Shown one piece after another: positions 10,979 through 22,877 of a stretch of DNA of 64,000 nt (positions are counted from its first letter, which is position 1; each line of letters begins with the position of its first letter). The notes below the pieces were generated by a model. That model did not search any database. It was not told the origin of the DNA and saw only the letters and a list, made by a program, of their open reading frames with translations. Source of the stretch: Codonopsis lanceolata (lineage: Eukaryota; Streptophyta; Magnoliopsida; Asterales; Campanulaceae); the NCBI GenBank assembly GCA_013146195.2, contig CM028379.1, positions 110,540,168 to 110,604,167 on the forward strand, written 5' to 3'. The translations under genes and the position numbers were made by a program.

Positions 10979-12111
10979 CTAACGAACGAGGATGGAACTT
11001 GGGCCTCGACTCACTGGTGAGTCGGGCGGAAATAACGAATGAGGATGCAACTCGGGGATCGTGCCGGGAGGCGGCCATAATAGCGGAGACATTTTGTCCC
11101 ACGGTGTTAAACCAACCAAATAGCCTCTCTTGGTCGACACGCAATTTGTGCCAAGCGTTGATTAGCCATTTGGTTTTCTAGGACAACCTCTTCTAGCCTA
11201 TTGGAGATCCCAGCGAGCGGGTCCTCCTCTTCCTCTTGGGTTCCTCCTCTTGAGGAACCCTCACTCATAGGTGATCCAAACTCAAGCAAAATGGCCCTCG
11301 TAATGGCCAGGACCCGGCCTTGGCCTCTCCGCGTGTTTGGGCATTCTCATGCACCTTTATACAAATCGGTAATCAAATGCGAGGAGCAGAAACCCGCGTT
11401 CGTCCTACCTCTAATAAGGGTCTTGATTTGGCCGTTGATCAAGCGGCCAGCATCAATAGACCACCGTCATAATGGTGTAGGTCAAGGCGGCCCTCTCCCA
11501 ATTCACCGTGTTTTGGTGGTTGGAGGGCAGGGCATGAGATGTCCACAACAAATTTATACACGGGCTTGGCGAGTGTCTTGGAAGAAGGACTCTCTCATGG
11601 TGTGGGTCCATGAGGTGGTTACGGTTATAGGACCACACCACACCCGGGGAGGGAAGCGATGGTAGCATTGACCACCTCGACATCGATCACGAGGGGTTGA
11701 GGTGTGTGCTAAAGTCATCGGCACCAACCGCAAAGTTGGAGGTGCCGAAATAGGTGTTAATGTTTTGGGACGAAAAATTTATAACTATATTCCTAACATT
11801 AACGGTGTCTAGCACACCCCCATCTATGCTAATGTTGCCATTAGCATAGAATTCTCGGAAAATGGGCACTACGGTACGCCTTTCTTGGGAGAATCTAACA
11901 AAGCCCCCACCTCTGAGCTCTCAGTGCCAGTTGGGACCAGGGCAGGCCAAAGTCTTGACCTTGAATCCCCTTTCGGGCACCAAGGACTTGGAAGCTTAGT
12001 GTTACCTTCGACCTCGTAGTACCTGCTTGACACTCGTGATGTCAAAATTTTGCTCTTCCTCTGGCGGGGCCAGGAGGTCGAGGCACCGGTATTTCTACGC
12101 TTGCGGAACAT
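10979..12111 (-). pseudogene. Athila 1 third ORF (plant transposon-protein domain, 'env-like' position)
   Basis: Begins MFRKRRN at 12111. Broken pieces: REFYANGNISIDGG, VINFSSQNINTYFG (11850-11760), NHQNTVNWERAALTY (~11520), LINGQIKTLIRG (~11430), RLEEVVLENQMANQRLAQI (~11180), ERLFGWFNTVGQNVSA (~11100), ending near TAG 10981-10979. The REFYAN...FSxxxIN pattern is that of the putative plant transposon protein domain found after pol in Athila elements. Many short indels split it. Whether it acts as an envelope is unknown; no membrane segment is visible. Confidence 0.72.
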
Positions 12112-12586
12112 TTTGTTTGATTTATAAAATTTAAAAACTAAAAGTTTTAACAAATAAAAATGTGTTTTAAAATTTTAAAATTAAAAATTTATTCTAAGCA
12201 TGCAAAATTTTTATCTACGTCAAAAATTGTCTAGCACCCTAGCATGCAAATATTTTACGTATAAAATTAAAAAGGGTGATAGTGATACTTGTTTGCAGCC
12301 TGAATGGAGAGTGTGCAGCCTGAGAGGGAGCTTGATCGACGTCGGCAATGGAGGTTCCTCTTCTTCTTCTTCAAAATCTTCAACCTTTATGGGGTGCAAT
12401 GGTGGATGGGAGAGAGGTAGGGGATGAAGAGTGATGAAGGAGGAGAGAGATTCTTTGAGTATATGCCGGTATTGGAGACGATCTTGCCGGAAATTGAAGA
12501 GGTTGGGCGGGCTCGCTGCTTTTGCTTGAAAGGGGAGAGTTACGTGTGATTTTCGTTGCAAACCCGGCCTTTGTATATATATAGGG

Positions 12587-12740
12587 ACCTTGCGGTCGCC
12601 AGTGCGCCATGCGTCGCAAGGTGGGCGATCAGCGCTTGATTCCCGTTCATTCCCATGTCGACGATTACGATGCACGAAGTCGCATTCTTGCAGGACCTTG
12701 CGGGTGCAAAGGTCTCCATACACCTTAGCGTCCTCAAGGT
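12587..12740 (-). promoter_or_regulatory. Candidate internal promoter of third ORF: palindrome array plus TATA (Athila 1)
   Basis: Degraded copies of the LTR palindrome ACCTTGCG-NN-CGCAAGGT at 12722-12740, 12695-12713, 12608-12622 and 12587-12599. In sense direction they are followed at once by CCTATATATATACAAAGG (12587-12570), a good TATA box, about 460 bases before the ATG of the third ORF (12111). The LTR promoter has the same parts in the same order. Confidence 0.5.
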
Positions 12741-13014
12741 GGGCGAGATCTTCCCACTTGTTTTCTTTCTTCCTTTTCAACGGTTTGCGGTTTACCCTTC
12801 CGTTAACTTCCGTTATGTCTTGATCTTTCTGCAAAAACTAAACAAAAACTCTAAACTAAAATTATTAGTAACATATAAATACAACACTAAGATGTTTTTC
12901 TCCCCCAAACTTGAATTTTGGCATATTTAATTAGAAATTAAATGTCCAAAAATTAAATTTAACGGAGAAAGACATATTTAAACTAACTATGAAAATAAAT
13001 AACAATCAAAATAG

Positions 13015-13037
13015 TGGGTTGCCTCCCACTTAGCGCC
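13015..13037 (-). other. Conserved post-pol hairpin motif (Athila 1)
   Basis: Sense GGCGCTAAGTGGGAGGCAACCCA, about 35 bases after the pol stop. TGGG and CCCA can pair around AGGCAA. The same motif follows coding DNA at 35352-35373 and 57941-57964. Confidence 0.65.
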
Positions 13038-13073
13038 TTTGTTTAATGTCTTTGGCTCGACCAAACTGCAAGC

Positions 13074-14636
13074 CTAATCTCGGGGTGGTTCATTGTCAGC
13101 CAAACGAATTAACTCAATTGTTCGTTCAACTGACATCGGCTCTAAATATGGCTTGAGTCGGTGTCCATTCACTTTAAAAACTTCATTATTTTTAGGATTT
13201 TGAATATCAACGGCTCCATGAGGATAAATTCATACAATTCTAAAGGGACCAGACCATTTGGATTTTAACTTTCCAGGGAATAACCTTAATCTAGAGTTAA
13301 ACAGTAACACTTTCATACCTGGATGAAGCATTTTGTTGGCTAACCCCATGTCATGATATTTCTTGGTCTTTTCTTTATATGTCTTTGCATTCTCATACGA
13401 ATTCAACCTATGTTCTTCTAACTCATTTAACTGAAACAATCTTTCTTCTCCGGCCAATGTTAAATCTAAATTTAATTCTTTGATTGCCCAATAGGCCTTG
13501 TGCTCAATTTCAACTGGTAAATGGCAAGCTTTGCCATACACCATTCTATATGGACTCATTCCTATGGGTGTCTTAAAAGCAGTTCGGTATGCCCATAAAG
13601 CATCCTTAAGTTTAGATTCCCAATCTTTACGATTAGGCCTAACAGTTTTTTCTAATACCGCTTTTATTTGCCTATTGCTCACTTCTACTTGTCCGGATGT
13701 TTGTGGATGATAAGGTGTAGCTAACTTGTGAGTTACACCATGCTTTCTCAGAACATTATTTAACAACTTATTGGTAAAATGAGTTCCTTGGTCACTTATT
13801 ATGGCCTTAGGTACTCCATATCTAGCAAATAAATCCTCTACAAACTTAACTACTGTTTTTCCATCATTAGTCTTGGTTGCTACTGCTTCTATCCATTTAG
13901 AAACATAATCAACTGCTACTAGAATATACTCACAATTATTTGACACATGAAAAGGACCCATGAAATCAATACCCCAAACATCAAAAATTTCAACTACTAA
14001 ATTAATATGCAAGGGCATTTCATTTCTCTTTCCTATTCCACCTGTTCTTTGACACTTATCACATGTTCTATAAAACAGTTCACAATCTCTAAAAATAGTA
14101 GGCCAATATAAACCTGATTGCAAAATTTTCCTAGCAGTCTTGTTTCCACTAAAATGACCTCCACAAGAGTATCCATGGCAGAATTCCATGATACCTTGTT
14201 GGTCTTTTTCAGGAATACATCTTCTTATTAAAGAATCAGAGCAAATTTTGTATAAATGAGGTGCTTCCCAAAAATAATTTTTAGTTTCCGCCAAAAATTT
14301 CTTCTTTTCATAATGATCAAAATCTGGATTAATGATATCTGACACATAGTAGTTGACAAAATCAGCATACCAAGGGTCAGAATCTTTAATGGCCAAGAGT
14401 TGTTCATCAGGAAAATTATCATTTATGGGGATAGGATCATCAAGAAATTGACGTTCAAGCAAGGGTGAAAATTCCAACCTAGACAAATGGTCAGCTACGA
14501 CATTCTCGGTTCCTTTTTTATCCTTGATAGTAATGTCAAATTCTTGTAACAATAACATCCATCTAATTAATCTTGGTTTAGCATCTTTCTTGCTTAACAG
14601 ATATTTCAATGCAGAATGATCAGAAAAAATTATCAC
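13074..14636 (-). pseudogene. Athila 1 RNase H end and integrase (long intact frame)
   Basis: The longest uninterrupted protein of this copy: 468 codons from 14636 to 13230. RNase H tail FSDHSALKYLLSKKDAKP; integrase zinc region HGYSCGGHFSGNKTA...CDKCQ; catalytic D-D-E in GIDFMGPF, ISDQGTHF and GQVEVSN; then YGKACHLPVEIEHKAYWAI. A TGA at ~13229 precedes the last stretch, which ends ...DNEPPRD at TAG 13076-13074. All integrase catalytic residues are present, but there is no intact RT to go with it. Confidence 0.9.
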
Positions 14637-15882
14637 CTTTGATCCTAGCAGATATGATCTAAATTTTTCTAAAGCATATACTACTTGCTAAAAAACTTCC
14701 TTTTAGTTGTATAATTCAATTGGGCATCATTTAGAGTTCTACTAGCATAGTGGATCACAAGAGGCTTTCTATCTACCCTTTGTCCTAACACGGCTCCAAT
14801 TGCAAAATCTGATGCATCACACATGATTTCAAAAGGAAGTGACCAATCAGGGCCGGATAAAATAGGGGCAGTAGTCAATTTTTCTTTTAATAAATTAAAA
14901 GCTTCTAAACATTCCTTATCAAAAATAAATTATGTATCTTTTGCTAACAAATTACATAGAGGTTTACAGATTTTGGAAAAATCTTTTATAAATCTTCGGT
15001 AAAACCAAGATGACCTAGAAAACTTCTAACTCCTTTAACCGAAGTGGAGGGGGTTGTGAAATAACTTCAATTTTAGCTTTATCAACTTCAATGCCTTTAT
15101 TTGAAACAACATGCCCTAAGACAATTCCATGTTTTACCATAAAGTGAATTTTCTCCCAACTTAAAGTTAAATTAGTTTCACAAAGATCTTTTCAAACCGA
15201 TGTAAGGTTTTCTAAACAGTGATCAAAAGAATTTCCAAAAACTGAAAAATCATCCATGAAAACTTCTACGCATCTTTCAACTAAATCTGAAAATATAGAA
15301 ATCATGCATCTTTGAAAAGTAGCTGGTGCATTACACAATCCAAAAGGCATTCTCCTAAAAGCAAAAGTACCAAAGGGACATGTAAAGTTGTTTTCTCTGG
15401 TCTTCGGGTGCAACATGGATCCGATTGTAACGAAAAACCATCAAGAAAGCAATAATATTCATGACCGGCTAGTCTTTTCAAGGATTTGGTCAATAAATGG
15501 CAAAGGAAAGTGGTCTTTCCTAGTTGCCGCATTTAATTTCCGCAAATCGATGCACATTCTATAACCGCTTATTGTTCTTGTAGGGACTAATTCTTTTTCT
15601 CATTTTTAACAACGGTAAGTAATTCGACTTAGGAACTACTTGAACAGGACTAACCCATTTACTATCTGATATAGGGTAAATTATACCCGCGTCTAAGAGC
15701 TTAAGAACTTCTTTCCTAACAGCTTCTTCCATGTGTGGGTTAAGTCTTCTTTGCCTTTCTCTTGAAGGCTTACTACCTTCTTCTAGATGTATTTTATGCA
15801 TGCACATAGAGGGACTAATTCCTTTTAAATCGGCTAAAGACCATCCTAAAGCTTCTCTATGTGTCCATAAAACTTTTAACAA
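14637..15882 (-). pseudogene. Athila 1 reverse transcriptase and start of RNase H, frameshifted
   Basis: Visible pieces: THREALGWSLADLKGI, DAGIIYPISDSKWVSPVQVVPK (15882-15640), then after a frameshift AGHEYYCFLDGF, FGTFAFRRMPFGLCNAPATF and the catalytic FMDDFSVFG (~15260). RNase H begins FEIMCDASDFAIGAVLGQ (~14810) and LVIHYASRTLNDAQLNY. At least four frameshifts break it, so no active enzyme can be made. Confidence 0.88.
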
Positions 15883-15895
15883 ACTAGCTTCTTGC

Positions 15896-17371
15896 TTTTC
15901 TTAAGTTTCGGCTATAATAACAGTAAAGTGTTACCTTCCCTAAAAATGCATATTTTAAATGGGGTGGTAATGGCTTTAATTCTTCGACTTTAGGAGAATT
16001 AATGGGTGGCATAAATTCATAATTTTCTACTTAATGTTTCTTTTATTTTAGCCTCCTCATTCTCCACTTTATTATCTTCTTTATTTTCTGTCTTAGTATT
16101 ATCTATCTCAATTTCTTCAAAGAAAGATTTTAAAATCTCTACTTCATCATCTTTGATTTCAAAACTTTCTTCTTTATCTTTTTCAAGCTTATCAGAATTG
16201 TCTTCAGATTCATTCTTTATTTCTTCTTTATCTTTCTCTTCACTAGCTTCTAGCTTTTTCTCTCTAATCTTTCCTCTTCTTCTATTTCTTTCAATCTCCT
16301 CAATATCAATTTTTATGGGAGGGATAGGACTATCATCATAGACAATAAATCTATCCTTTCATATTCTTCCTCTTCTTCAAAGGTTTCGTTGATAACTTTT
16401 CAATCTCATCTATTGAAAACAGACACTTATGTCACTAGGTCTATTCATAGCATCAAACACGTAAATTTCAACAGCCACCTAGGACCGACATTGTGAGTTT
16501 ACCATTTTTCACATTAATCATTGTATTAGCTTGCCATAAATGGTCGCCTAACAAAATTGGACTTCATTATTGGTGCATATCTTCCTTTCCATCTCTAGAA
16601 CCACAAAGTCAATCGAATGATTAATTTATCAACCTGAACTAGGATATCTTCCACTATACCCAAAGGATATTTAACTGAACGATCAGCTAATTGCAATTGC
16701 ATATTAGTGGGTTTTAGTTCTCCTAACCCCAACTGTTTATAGACCGCAAATGGCATCAAATTAATACTGGCTCCTAAATCAAGCATTGCTTTCATCTTTT
16801 TAGAGCTTCCCAAGGAGACTTGGATATTAAAGCTACCAGGGTCTTTCAACTTAGGTGGTAATTCGGGTTGTAAAACGAGCTTACGCTTTAAACAACAATC
16901 TTTTCATTGTTTTCAAACTTGTGTTTCTTAGAGTGAAGATCTTTGAAAAACTTTGCATAAGCTGGAATATTTTTAATAACATTAAGCAAAGGAAGATTAA
17001 CATTCACTTTGGATAACATATTATAAATTTCCGTAAATTGTTTGTCCATTCGGTTTTTCATAAGTCTTCTTGGAAACGGAATTGGAGGAACATAAGGTGG
17101 AGGGGCCACATAAGGTTCCTCTTCTTCTTGATCCAATTCTTTTTCAACTTCAACTGTATTATCTTTATTTTGAATTTCTTGTTCTTGTTCCTTATTTGGA
17201 ATATCTACTTCTACTTCCATTTCTACTTCTACTTCTTGATTACTTAAGTCATTATTCTCTTTATCACTATCTCTATCTTTAATCACTTTTTCAAAATTTT
17301 CTTGTTAAGAATTTTCTATTGTAGCAGGTACATTAGAAGAAGGATCAGGATTACTTACCTCTTCACCTATC
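15896..17371 (-). pseudogene. Athila 1 protease with charged flanking linkers
   Basis: Acidic linker (VEVEKELDQEEEEPYVAPPP) then the aspartic protease block: KAMLDLGASINLMPFAVYKQLG near 16790, with catalytic Asp in DLGAS. The downstream part (LLGRPFMETAN in the second copy) is broken by frameshifts between 16600 and 16400. A second Glu/Lys-rich linker (16050-16350) leads to RT. The single frame found in the second copy is split here into at least five pieces. Confidence 0.85.
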
Positions 17372-18775
17372 ACTTGCCGCTTCGCAAGACGGTGATTGAC
17401 TTAGCTTGTTCAGTTTGACTAGGGAACTTCTCTTCTTCTCTTTTATCTGCTCCAGAACTTTCAATGTGTTTCTTTAGATTTTCAATCTCTTCAAGCATAT
17501 ACTTCATCAAAGATGCTTGACCTTTACTAGCTACTTCTTGCTTGGGAACTTCTTCAATTCTCAACTGATTTTGATTTGGCAACTGTGGAGGTTGTGGTGG
17601 TTGAGGTTGGAATTGTTGAGGTTGCAAAGGCTTATTTCCTCCCCAAGAAAAGTTAGGATGATTCCTCCAACCAGGATTATATGTATTTGAATAGGGATCA
17701 TTCCTTGGCCTTTGAGGGTACATATTCATAGCATTAGCCTGTTCAGAATACATAGCACTTGACGGACAAAAATTAGTAGCATGAGAATATAATCCACATA
17801 ATACGCATGCTTCTTGAATTTGCCAATTTTCAAATTGAGCTTGTGTATTTGAATTATCTTGCAATTGATATAGGCTTCTATTTTTACCTCTAGCACTTTT
17901 CTGCTGGGAATTAATACTTAGCATCTAAAATAATTCTTCTAGTGCTTCTGGTGTCATTCTATTAATAGAACCACCAGCTGCACTATCAACCATAGTTTGT
18001 AAGCCTGGCGAAAGACCATGATAAAATTGAAGCACTAACACATGTTGAGCCAAATTATGATGAGGACACATAATGAGCAGATTTTTAAATCTATCCCATG
18101 ACTCATGGAATGTTTCACCTGGTTCATTTTGGAATGACATGATTTGTTTTCTATACTCAGTAAGAGATGCATGTTTGTAAAATTTACTCATAAACAAATC
18201 ATATAATTGAGCCCAAGTATAAACACTATTTGGTGTTAGGTTCATAAACCATCTCTTTGCCAACTCTTTTAATGCACTTGGAAAATATTTCATTTTAATT
18301 TGATCTTCAGTCAACCCTCCTAAAGGAAAAGTACTCATCATGTATTCATATTCTCTTAAGAAACTGACAGGATCTTCATGGGGCATCCCATGAAAAGATG
18401 GTATGGCATTAAAATAATGACCTTTTAACTCAAAATTCCTAACAGCATCTGGCAAGACTAAACATGATGTCACAACATTTAATGAAGGTCTACTAAAGTC
18501 ATTAATAGTTCTTTGATTTATCACCACTTCCATATTTCTTCTTGCGTTCTTCTTCTTCTTTGATTCCGGTTAACTGGGTCAACTGGATTTTCAGGATTAC
18601 GATTATTGTTATTTTCTTCCATTGAAGGATCAACCAGAGGATCCTCTTGATTCAATTGGTCTTGATTATCAGACTCTTGAGCTAGATTTTCAAAAACTTC
18701 TTGATTTCTTCTAACAATATTTATATCTTGATTTAAGTCTACCAATTTAGGATTCAAAGATCTACGACCGTGCAT
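17372..18775 (-). pseudogene. Athila 1 Gag (capsid and zinc knuckle), frameshifted
   Basis: Structural protein of the particle. Starts MHGRRSLNPKLVDL at 18775; acidic N-terminus; capsid-type block with FELKGHYFNAIPSFHGMPHED, FPSALKELAKRWF and PGETFHESWDRFKNL; zinc knuckle CVLCGLYSHATNFC (~17800); then a Pro/Gln-rich tail. Defects: a frameshift near 18530 joining the N-terminus to the capsid frame, an in-frame TAG at 17925, and a one-base loss at ~17372 after VLRSGK that ends the frame where the second copy continues into protease. Confidence 0.9.
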
Positions 18776-18917
18776 AAAAATAAATTAAAGCAATTTAAAA
18801 CAACTAACTAAAAATAAAATAAAATCTTTTTGTATTTTTAATTTTTATAAAAACTAAAAACTAAATTAAATTAAAAACTACTACGCTACCAACAAACTAA
18901 CTACGTGAACTAGCTTG

Positions 18918-18935
18918 TCCCCGGCAACGGCGCCA
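18918..18935 (-). other. Primer binding site, tRNA-Asp type (Athila 1)
   Basis: Reads TGGCGCCGTTGCCGGGGA in sense direction, 6 bases after the LTR end. This sequence is the usual Athila primer site, complementary to the 3' end of tRNA-Asp. Confidence 0.9.
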
Positions 18936-18941
18936 AAAACT

Positions 18942-20256
18942 TGATCGATGTTTTAATTAATCTTTTTCCTTGCAAGTGGACAAGACTATTATAGAATAGT
19001 ATTGGAAGCAAGGGTCGAACCCACGAGACAAGTGATCACGAGCGATTGCAATTTATTGATAGCAAATTATTAATCTAAAGGGGGTTTTTATATTTAATTC
19101 TACTCTAAACTACTATTTATAGATGTTTAACTAATTAGACAATAATAACAGATATGAAGATCTTATGGTGGGTGGCAATCTAGGATTCTGGGTTTCACTT
19201 GTATCTCTTTTATGTTCAATTCATAATAATGTCATTCAATGTCTTGGGTTCGTTCACTAAAAATAGATATAGTCTGTTGAACAATTGGTTCAGCCTCCAT
19301 CCCCGCAAAATTCATCCATTCTATATCCTAAGCACAGGAACTATCAATCTAGCTGTCACCTAGATTTATGATCTATCTGTCACCTAGATCATGTAAGAAC
19401 CTAGTCCTAACTTATCACTCTCGTGCATCGATAGGTCCAATTTATTGTGTTGGTGAGCCAGTGTACGACATATGCACTTGGTCATGCAGTTATCCGCACC
19501 TCTAAGCCTTTATTACTTGCGATTACATTCATTTGTTCAAAGTGAAATAATAGAGGGATTGATAAACAACACAATCAACAAGCATTGAATGAACATAAAT
19601 AAGAATCAAAACATAAATTTGATACAAGTTACCTCCCACCTCCTAGATTATGGATGAATTAGTTCATCATAGACAATGAACAGCACATGGAGATGATTGG
19701 ATACATGATTCGATCTTCAATACTTGAAATTACAAAACCTAACTATGTTATACAATCTAAAAACTACCTAAAATCTATTAAAGAGAGCTTCCAGCCGTCC
19801 TCCTCTTTCTGGCTCGGCACCTGACTTCTATATATACTCGGGAGTTGTAATTCAATCGAATGACCGTGTGAAAATCAGAAATAATCGCATTCTGACTACC
19901 TTGCGATCGCAAGGTGCTGGGTACCTTGCGTTCGCAAGGTCTCCAGTATGTCCGGCCTTTGGAATTCTTTGCTTCAGCTTTTGTGACCCGTACTGCCTAC
20001 CTTGCGATCGTAAGGTCTGAGGCACCTTGCGTCCGCAAGGTCTCCAGATTCTGCAGCTTTTGCTTTTTCTTCATTTTTCCTTTTTGGCCCTTCTTGAAAT
20101 TTACACTTAAAACCCTGGAGTTTCGCATAGTTTCACAAATAACCCTGAAACTTACAAAACTCACCGAAAACATATATTAGTAGCCAAAAGCCTCGTAAAA
20201 TAGCATAATTTAAGTCATAGAAGTATATAAAATCGACGTATAAAATACATCGATCA
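18942..20256 (-). mobile_element. 5' LTR of Athila-type element 1 (1315 bp)
   Basis: In sense direction begins TGATCGATGTATTTTATACG at 20256 and ends AAAACATCGATCA at 18942, next to the primer site. It contains a palindrome array (19898-20041) and the TATA box TATATATAG (19836-19828). Same length as the 5' LTR of the second copy at 28116-29430. Confidence 0.95.
19898..20041 (-). repeat. Four 18-bp inverted-repeat units in Athila 1 5' LTR
   Basis: Units ACCTTGCG-NN-CGCAAGGT at 19898-19915, 19923-19940, 19999-20016 (one mismatch) and 20024-20041; start-to-start spacings 25, 76, 25. Each unit is a near-perfect palindrome. They lie 60-210 bases upstream of the TATA box in sense direction, so they sit where U3 enhancers would. 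Confidence 0.9.
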
Positions 20257-21260
20257 ATGACTATTCTACATTCACCTAGATCAAAACAATGACCTCAAAG
20301 GATGAGACATATGATCTAGTCACCGCTCTTTTTAGAAGACTTCAAACTCAAAATCTTGAAGACATAAGTGACATTAGATCAGACAACGACACCGAATTCA
20401 AGAACAACGGTGTGGAAAGATATTGTGATGACCACGGGGTCGGCCACAACTTCTCTGCTGTCGGAACTCCTCAACAAAACGGTGTAGCTAAACGGAAGAA
20501 CAGAACACTCATTGAAGCAGCAAGAACTATGTTGGCAGAAGCTAACCTTCCAAAATACTTCTGGGCAGAAGCTGTAAACTCTGCATATATTACCCAGAAT
20601 CAATCCCAGGAAAATAAATTTCATAATAAAATTCCATATGAAATATGGAGAGGAAGAGCCCCTAACATAGGATTTTTCAAAATCTTCGGCTGTAAATGTT
20701 TTATTCTATATAATGGAAAAGAATATAGAGGCAAATTTGATTCAAAATCAGACGAAGGAATTTTTCTGGGCTATTCCAAACATTCAAAAGCATTTCGCAT
20801 ATTTAATAAAACTTCTTTGAAAATCTTAGAATCTGTGCATGTTACTTTTGATGAATATGATTTATTAGAGCCACGAGTGGCTCCAAATGTTGCTGATGAT
20901 TCTGATGATATTGAGACAGGTACAAATAAAGATACTACTTCTTCCTTACCTCAGAATCCTCCAACTGCAGACTCTTCAAGTTCTGCAAATCCAATACCGG
21001 CAAACTTCAACTCTGCTAGTACCTCTTATAACCATACTGTGGACCCTGATCCCATCTTTTCGGTTCTACCCCAAACACCTTTGCAGATCACTCACCCTTC
21101 TTTTTCACCAGATAATGAAGGTCTTGAAGATCCTATCTCTTCAGAACCTGATTTTGGTGAATCTCCTTCTCTACCTTCTCTAGAATCCTTAAGGGAAGAA
21201 CTCACCAGAAGTGATCTTCCTCCAGCTGTTATTGAAACTAGAGATCACCCCATCTCTTAA
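20257..21260 (+). pseudogene. Copia integrase, C-terminal part (continues from 7367)
   Basis: Begins with the second copy of the target duplication ATGAC and continues the integrase with YSTFT. Motifs: IRSDNDTEF (second catalytic Asp), TPQQNGVAKRKNRTLIEAA, where the third catalytic residue, normally Glu in GVVERKNRT, is Lys, then KYFWAEAVNSA, IFGCKCF and DSKSDEGIFLGYS. A TAG at 20277-20279 replaces a Trp position and TAA at 21258-21260 closes the segment, but RT follows in the same frame. The lost Glu alone would abolish strand transfer. Confidence 0.88.
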
Positions 21261-22877
21261 ACCATTGATGATCTCAACTCAGAAGTTCGTACGAGAAATA
21301 GAGTTCGAAATGAGACTATGTTTGCATTCGCATTTGTATCTGAAATCGAGCCAAAGAAGATTGATGAAGCCATTGAAGATCACTACTGGATCGAAGCTAT
21401 GCAAGAAGAGCTAAACCAGTTTGAAAGACGCAAAGTGTGGAGCTTAGTTCAAAGACCTACTGGCCATCCAGTAATAGGCACCAAGTGGGTATTCAGGAAC
21501 AAGAGAGATGAAGACGGAAACGTCACCAGAAACAAAGCTAGACTGGTTGCTGAAGGCTACCGACAAGAAGAAGGAATTGACTTCGATGAAACATTTGCTC
21601 ATGTTGCTAGATTGGAGGCAATCAGACTCTTTCTAGCCTATGCGTCGTTCATGGACTTCAAAGTATATCAGATGGATGTAAAGAGTGTCTTTCTCAATAG
21701 TGATCTTCAAGAAACGGTTTACGTTGAACAACCTCCAGGTTTTGTCATCCAAGACAAGCAGAATCATGTATACCGACTCAAGAAATCACTCTATGGCCTT
21801 AAACAAGCTCACAGAGCTTGGTATGAAACTTTATCCAAGTTCTTAATTGAACAAGGATTTGTGAGAGGAAGAATAGACACAACTCTGTTCATCCTCATGC
21901 ACAAAGGTCATTCTCTTCTGGTACAAATCTATGTGGACGACATCATCTTTGGATCAATAAATCAAAGCCTCTGCAAAAGATTCGAGAAGCTGATGCAAAG
22001 CAAGTTCGAGATGAGCATGATGGGAGAGTTCACCTACTTTCTAGGACTTCAGATTCAACAAACTTCAGACGGGATCTTCATCAGCCAAACCAACTATGCA
22101 AATGAACTCATCAAGAAATTTGGTCTTGATTGAGCTAAAGGATTAGAGACTCCAATGTCTACCGACTGCCATCTTGACAAAGAAGAGAAGGGAAAGCAAG
22201 AGAACGTGGCCAAGTATCGAGGAATCATAGGTTCACCTCTTTACCTTACTACTAGTAGACATGATATAATGTTTGTTGTTTGTGTTTGTGCTAGATTTCA
22301 GGCAGATCCAAAGTAATCACATTTGCTTGCTGCTAAACGTATCATCAGATATGTTTCAACCACCACAAATCTAGGCATCTGGTATTCAAAACGGAACAAC
22401 TTTAATCTAGTTGGATACTCAGATGCAGACTATGTAGCTTGCAAAGTTAGCAAAAGAAGCACCAGTGGGACTTGTCAATTTCTTGGAAATAGACTTGTCT
22501 CATGGTCATGCAAGAAGCAAGGATCAATTGCAAACTCTACCACTGAGGCAGAATACATTGCTACCAGCAGCTGTTGCCCTCAACTACTTTGGATGAAGCA
22601 ACAACTCGTGGACTACAACATAAAGACTTCAAATTGCCCCATTATGTATGACAACACTAGTGCAATTTCAGTCTCAAAGAATCCAGTGATGCACTCAAAG
22701 ACAAAGCACATTGATATACGTTATCACTTCCTCAAAGATCATGTAGAAAAAGGTAACATCAGTCTGGAATATGTTCCAACTGAACATCAATTGGCTGATA
22801 TTCTCATCAGGCCATTGGATGCTACCAGGTTTGCTTATTTAAGGAGAAATCTTGGTATGATTGATCCTACTGCTTAA
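21261..22877 (+). pseudogene. Copia reverse transcriptase and RNase H
   Basis: Synthesises and processes element DNA. RT motifs: GTKWVFRNKRDEDG, KARLVAEGYRQEEGIDF, VYQMDVKSVFLN, LYGLKQAHRAWY and the catalytic YVDDIIFG near 21930. RNase H motifs: YSDADYVACKVSKRSTSG, NSTTEAEYIA, TKHIDIRYHFLKD, ending MIDPTA. It is in frame with the preceding integrase. Stops at 22131-22133 (TGA) and 22314-22316 (TAA) break it, with no frameshift seen. Decay here is by point mutation, unlike the indel-rich neighbours. Confidence 0.92.

Larger units (their letters stand above)
7368..20256 (-). mobile_element. Athila-type Ty3/gypsy element, complete with both LTRs, 12,889 bp
   Basis: LTRs at 7368-8667 (3') and 18942-20256 (5'), target duplication ATGAC on both sides (7363-7367, 20257-20261). 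The primer site matches tRNA-Asp and a purine tract abuts the 3' LTR. Order in sense direction: gag, protease, RT, RNase H, integrase, a long spacer, a third ORF with the REFYAN-type plant transposon domain, and 2.3 kb of non-coding DNA. The LTRs are near-identical by eye, so insertion was recent relative to its host copia element, yet gag-pol carries many frameshifts. Confidence 0.95.

Noticed and set aside
12220..12834. 204-codon minus-strand frame
   Set aside because: It spans the palindrome array, TATA box and leader of the third ORF; in the second Athila copy the same stretch is not open. I treat it as regulatory DNA.
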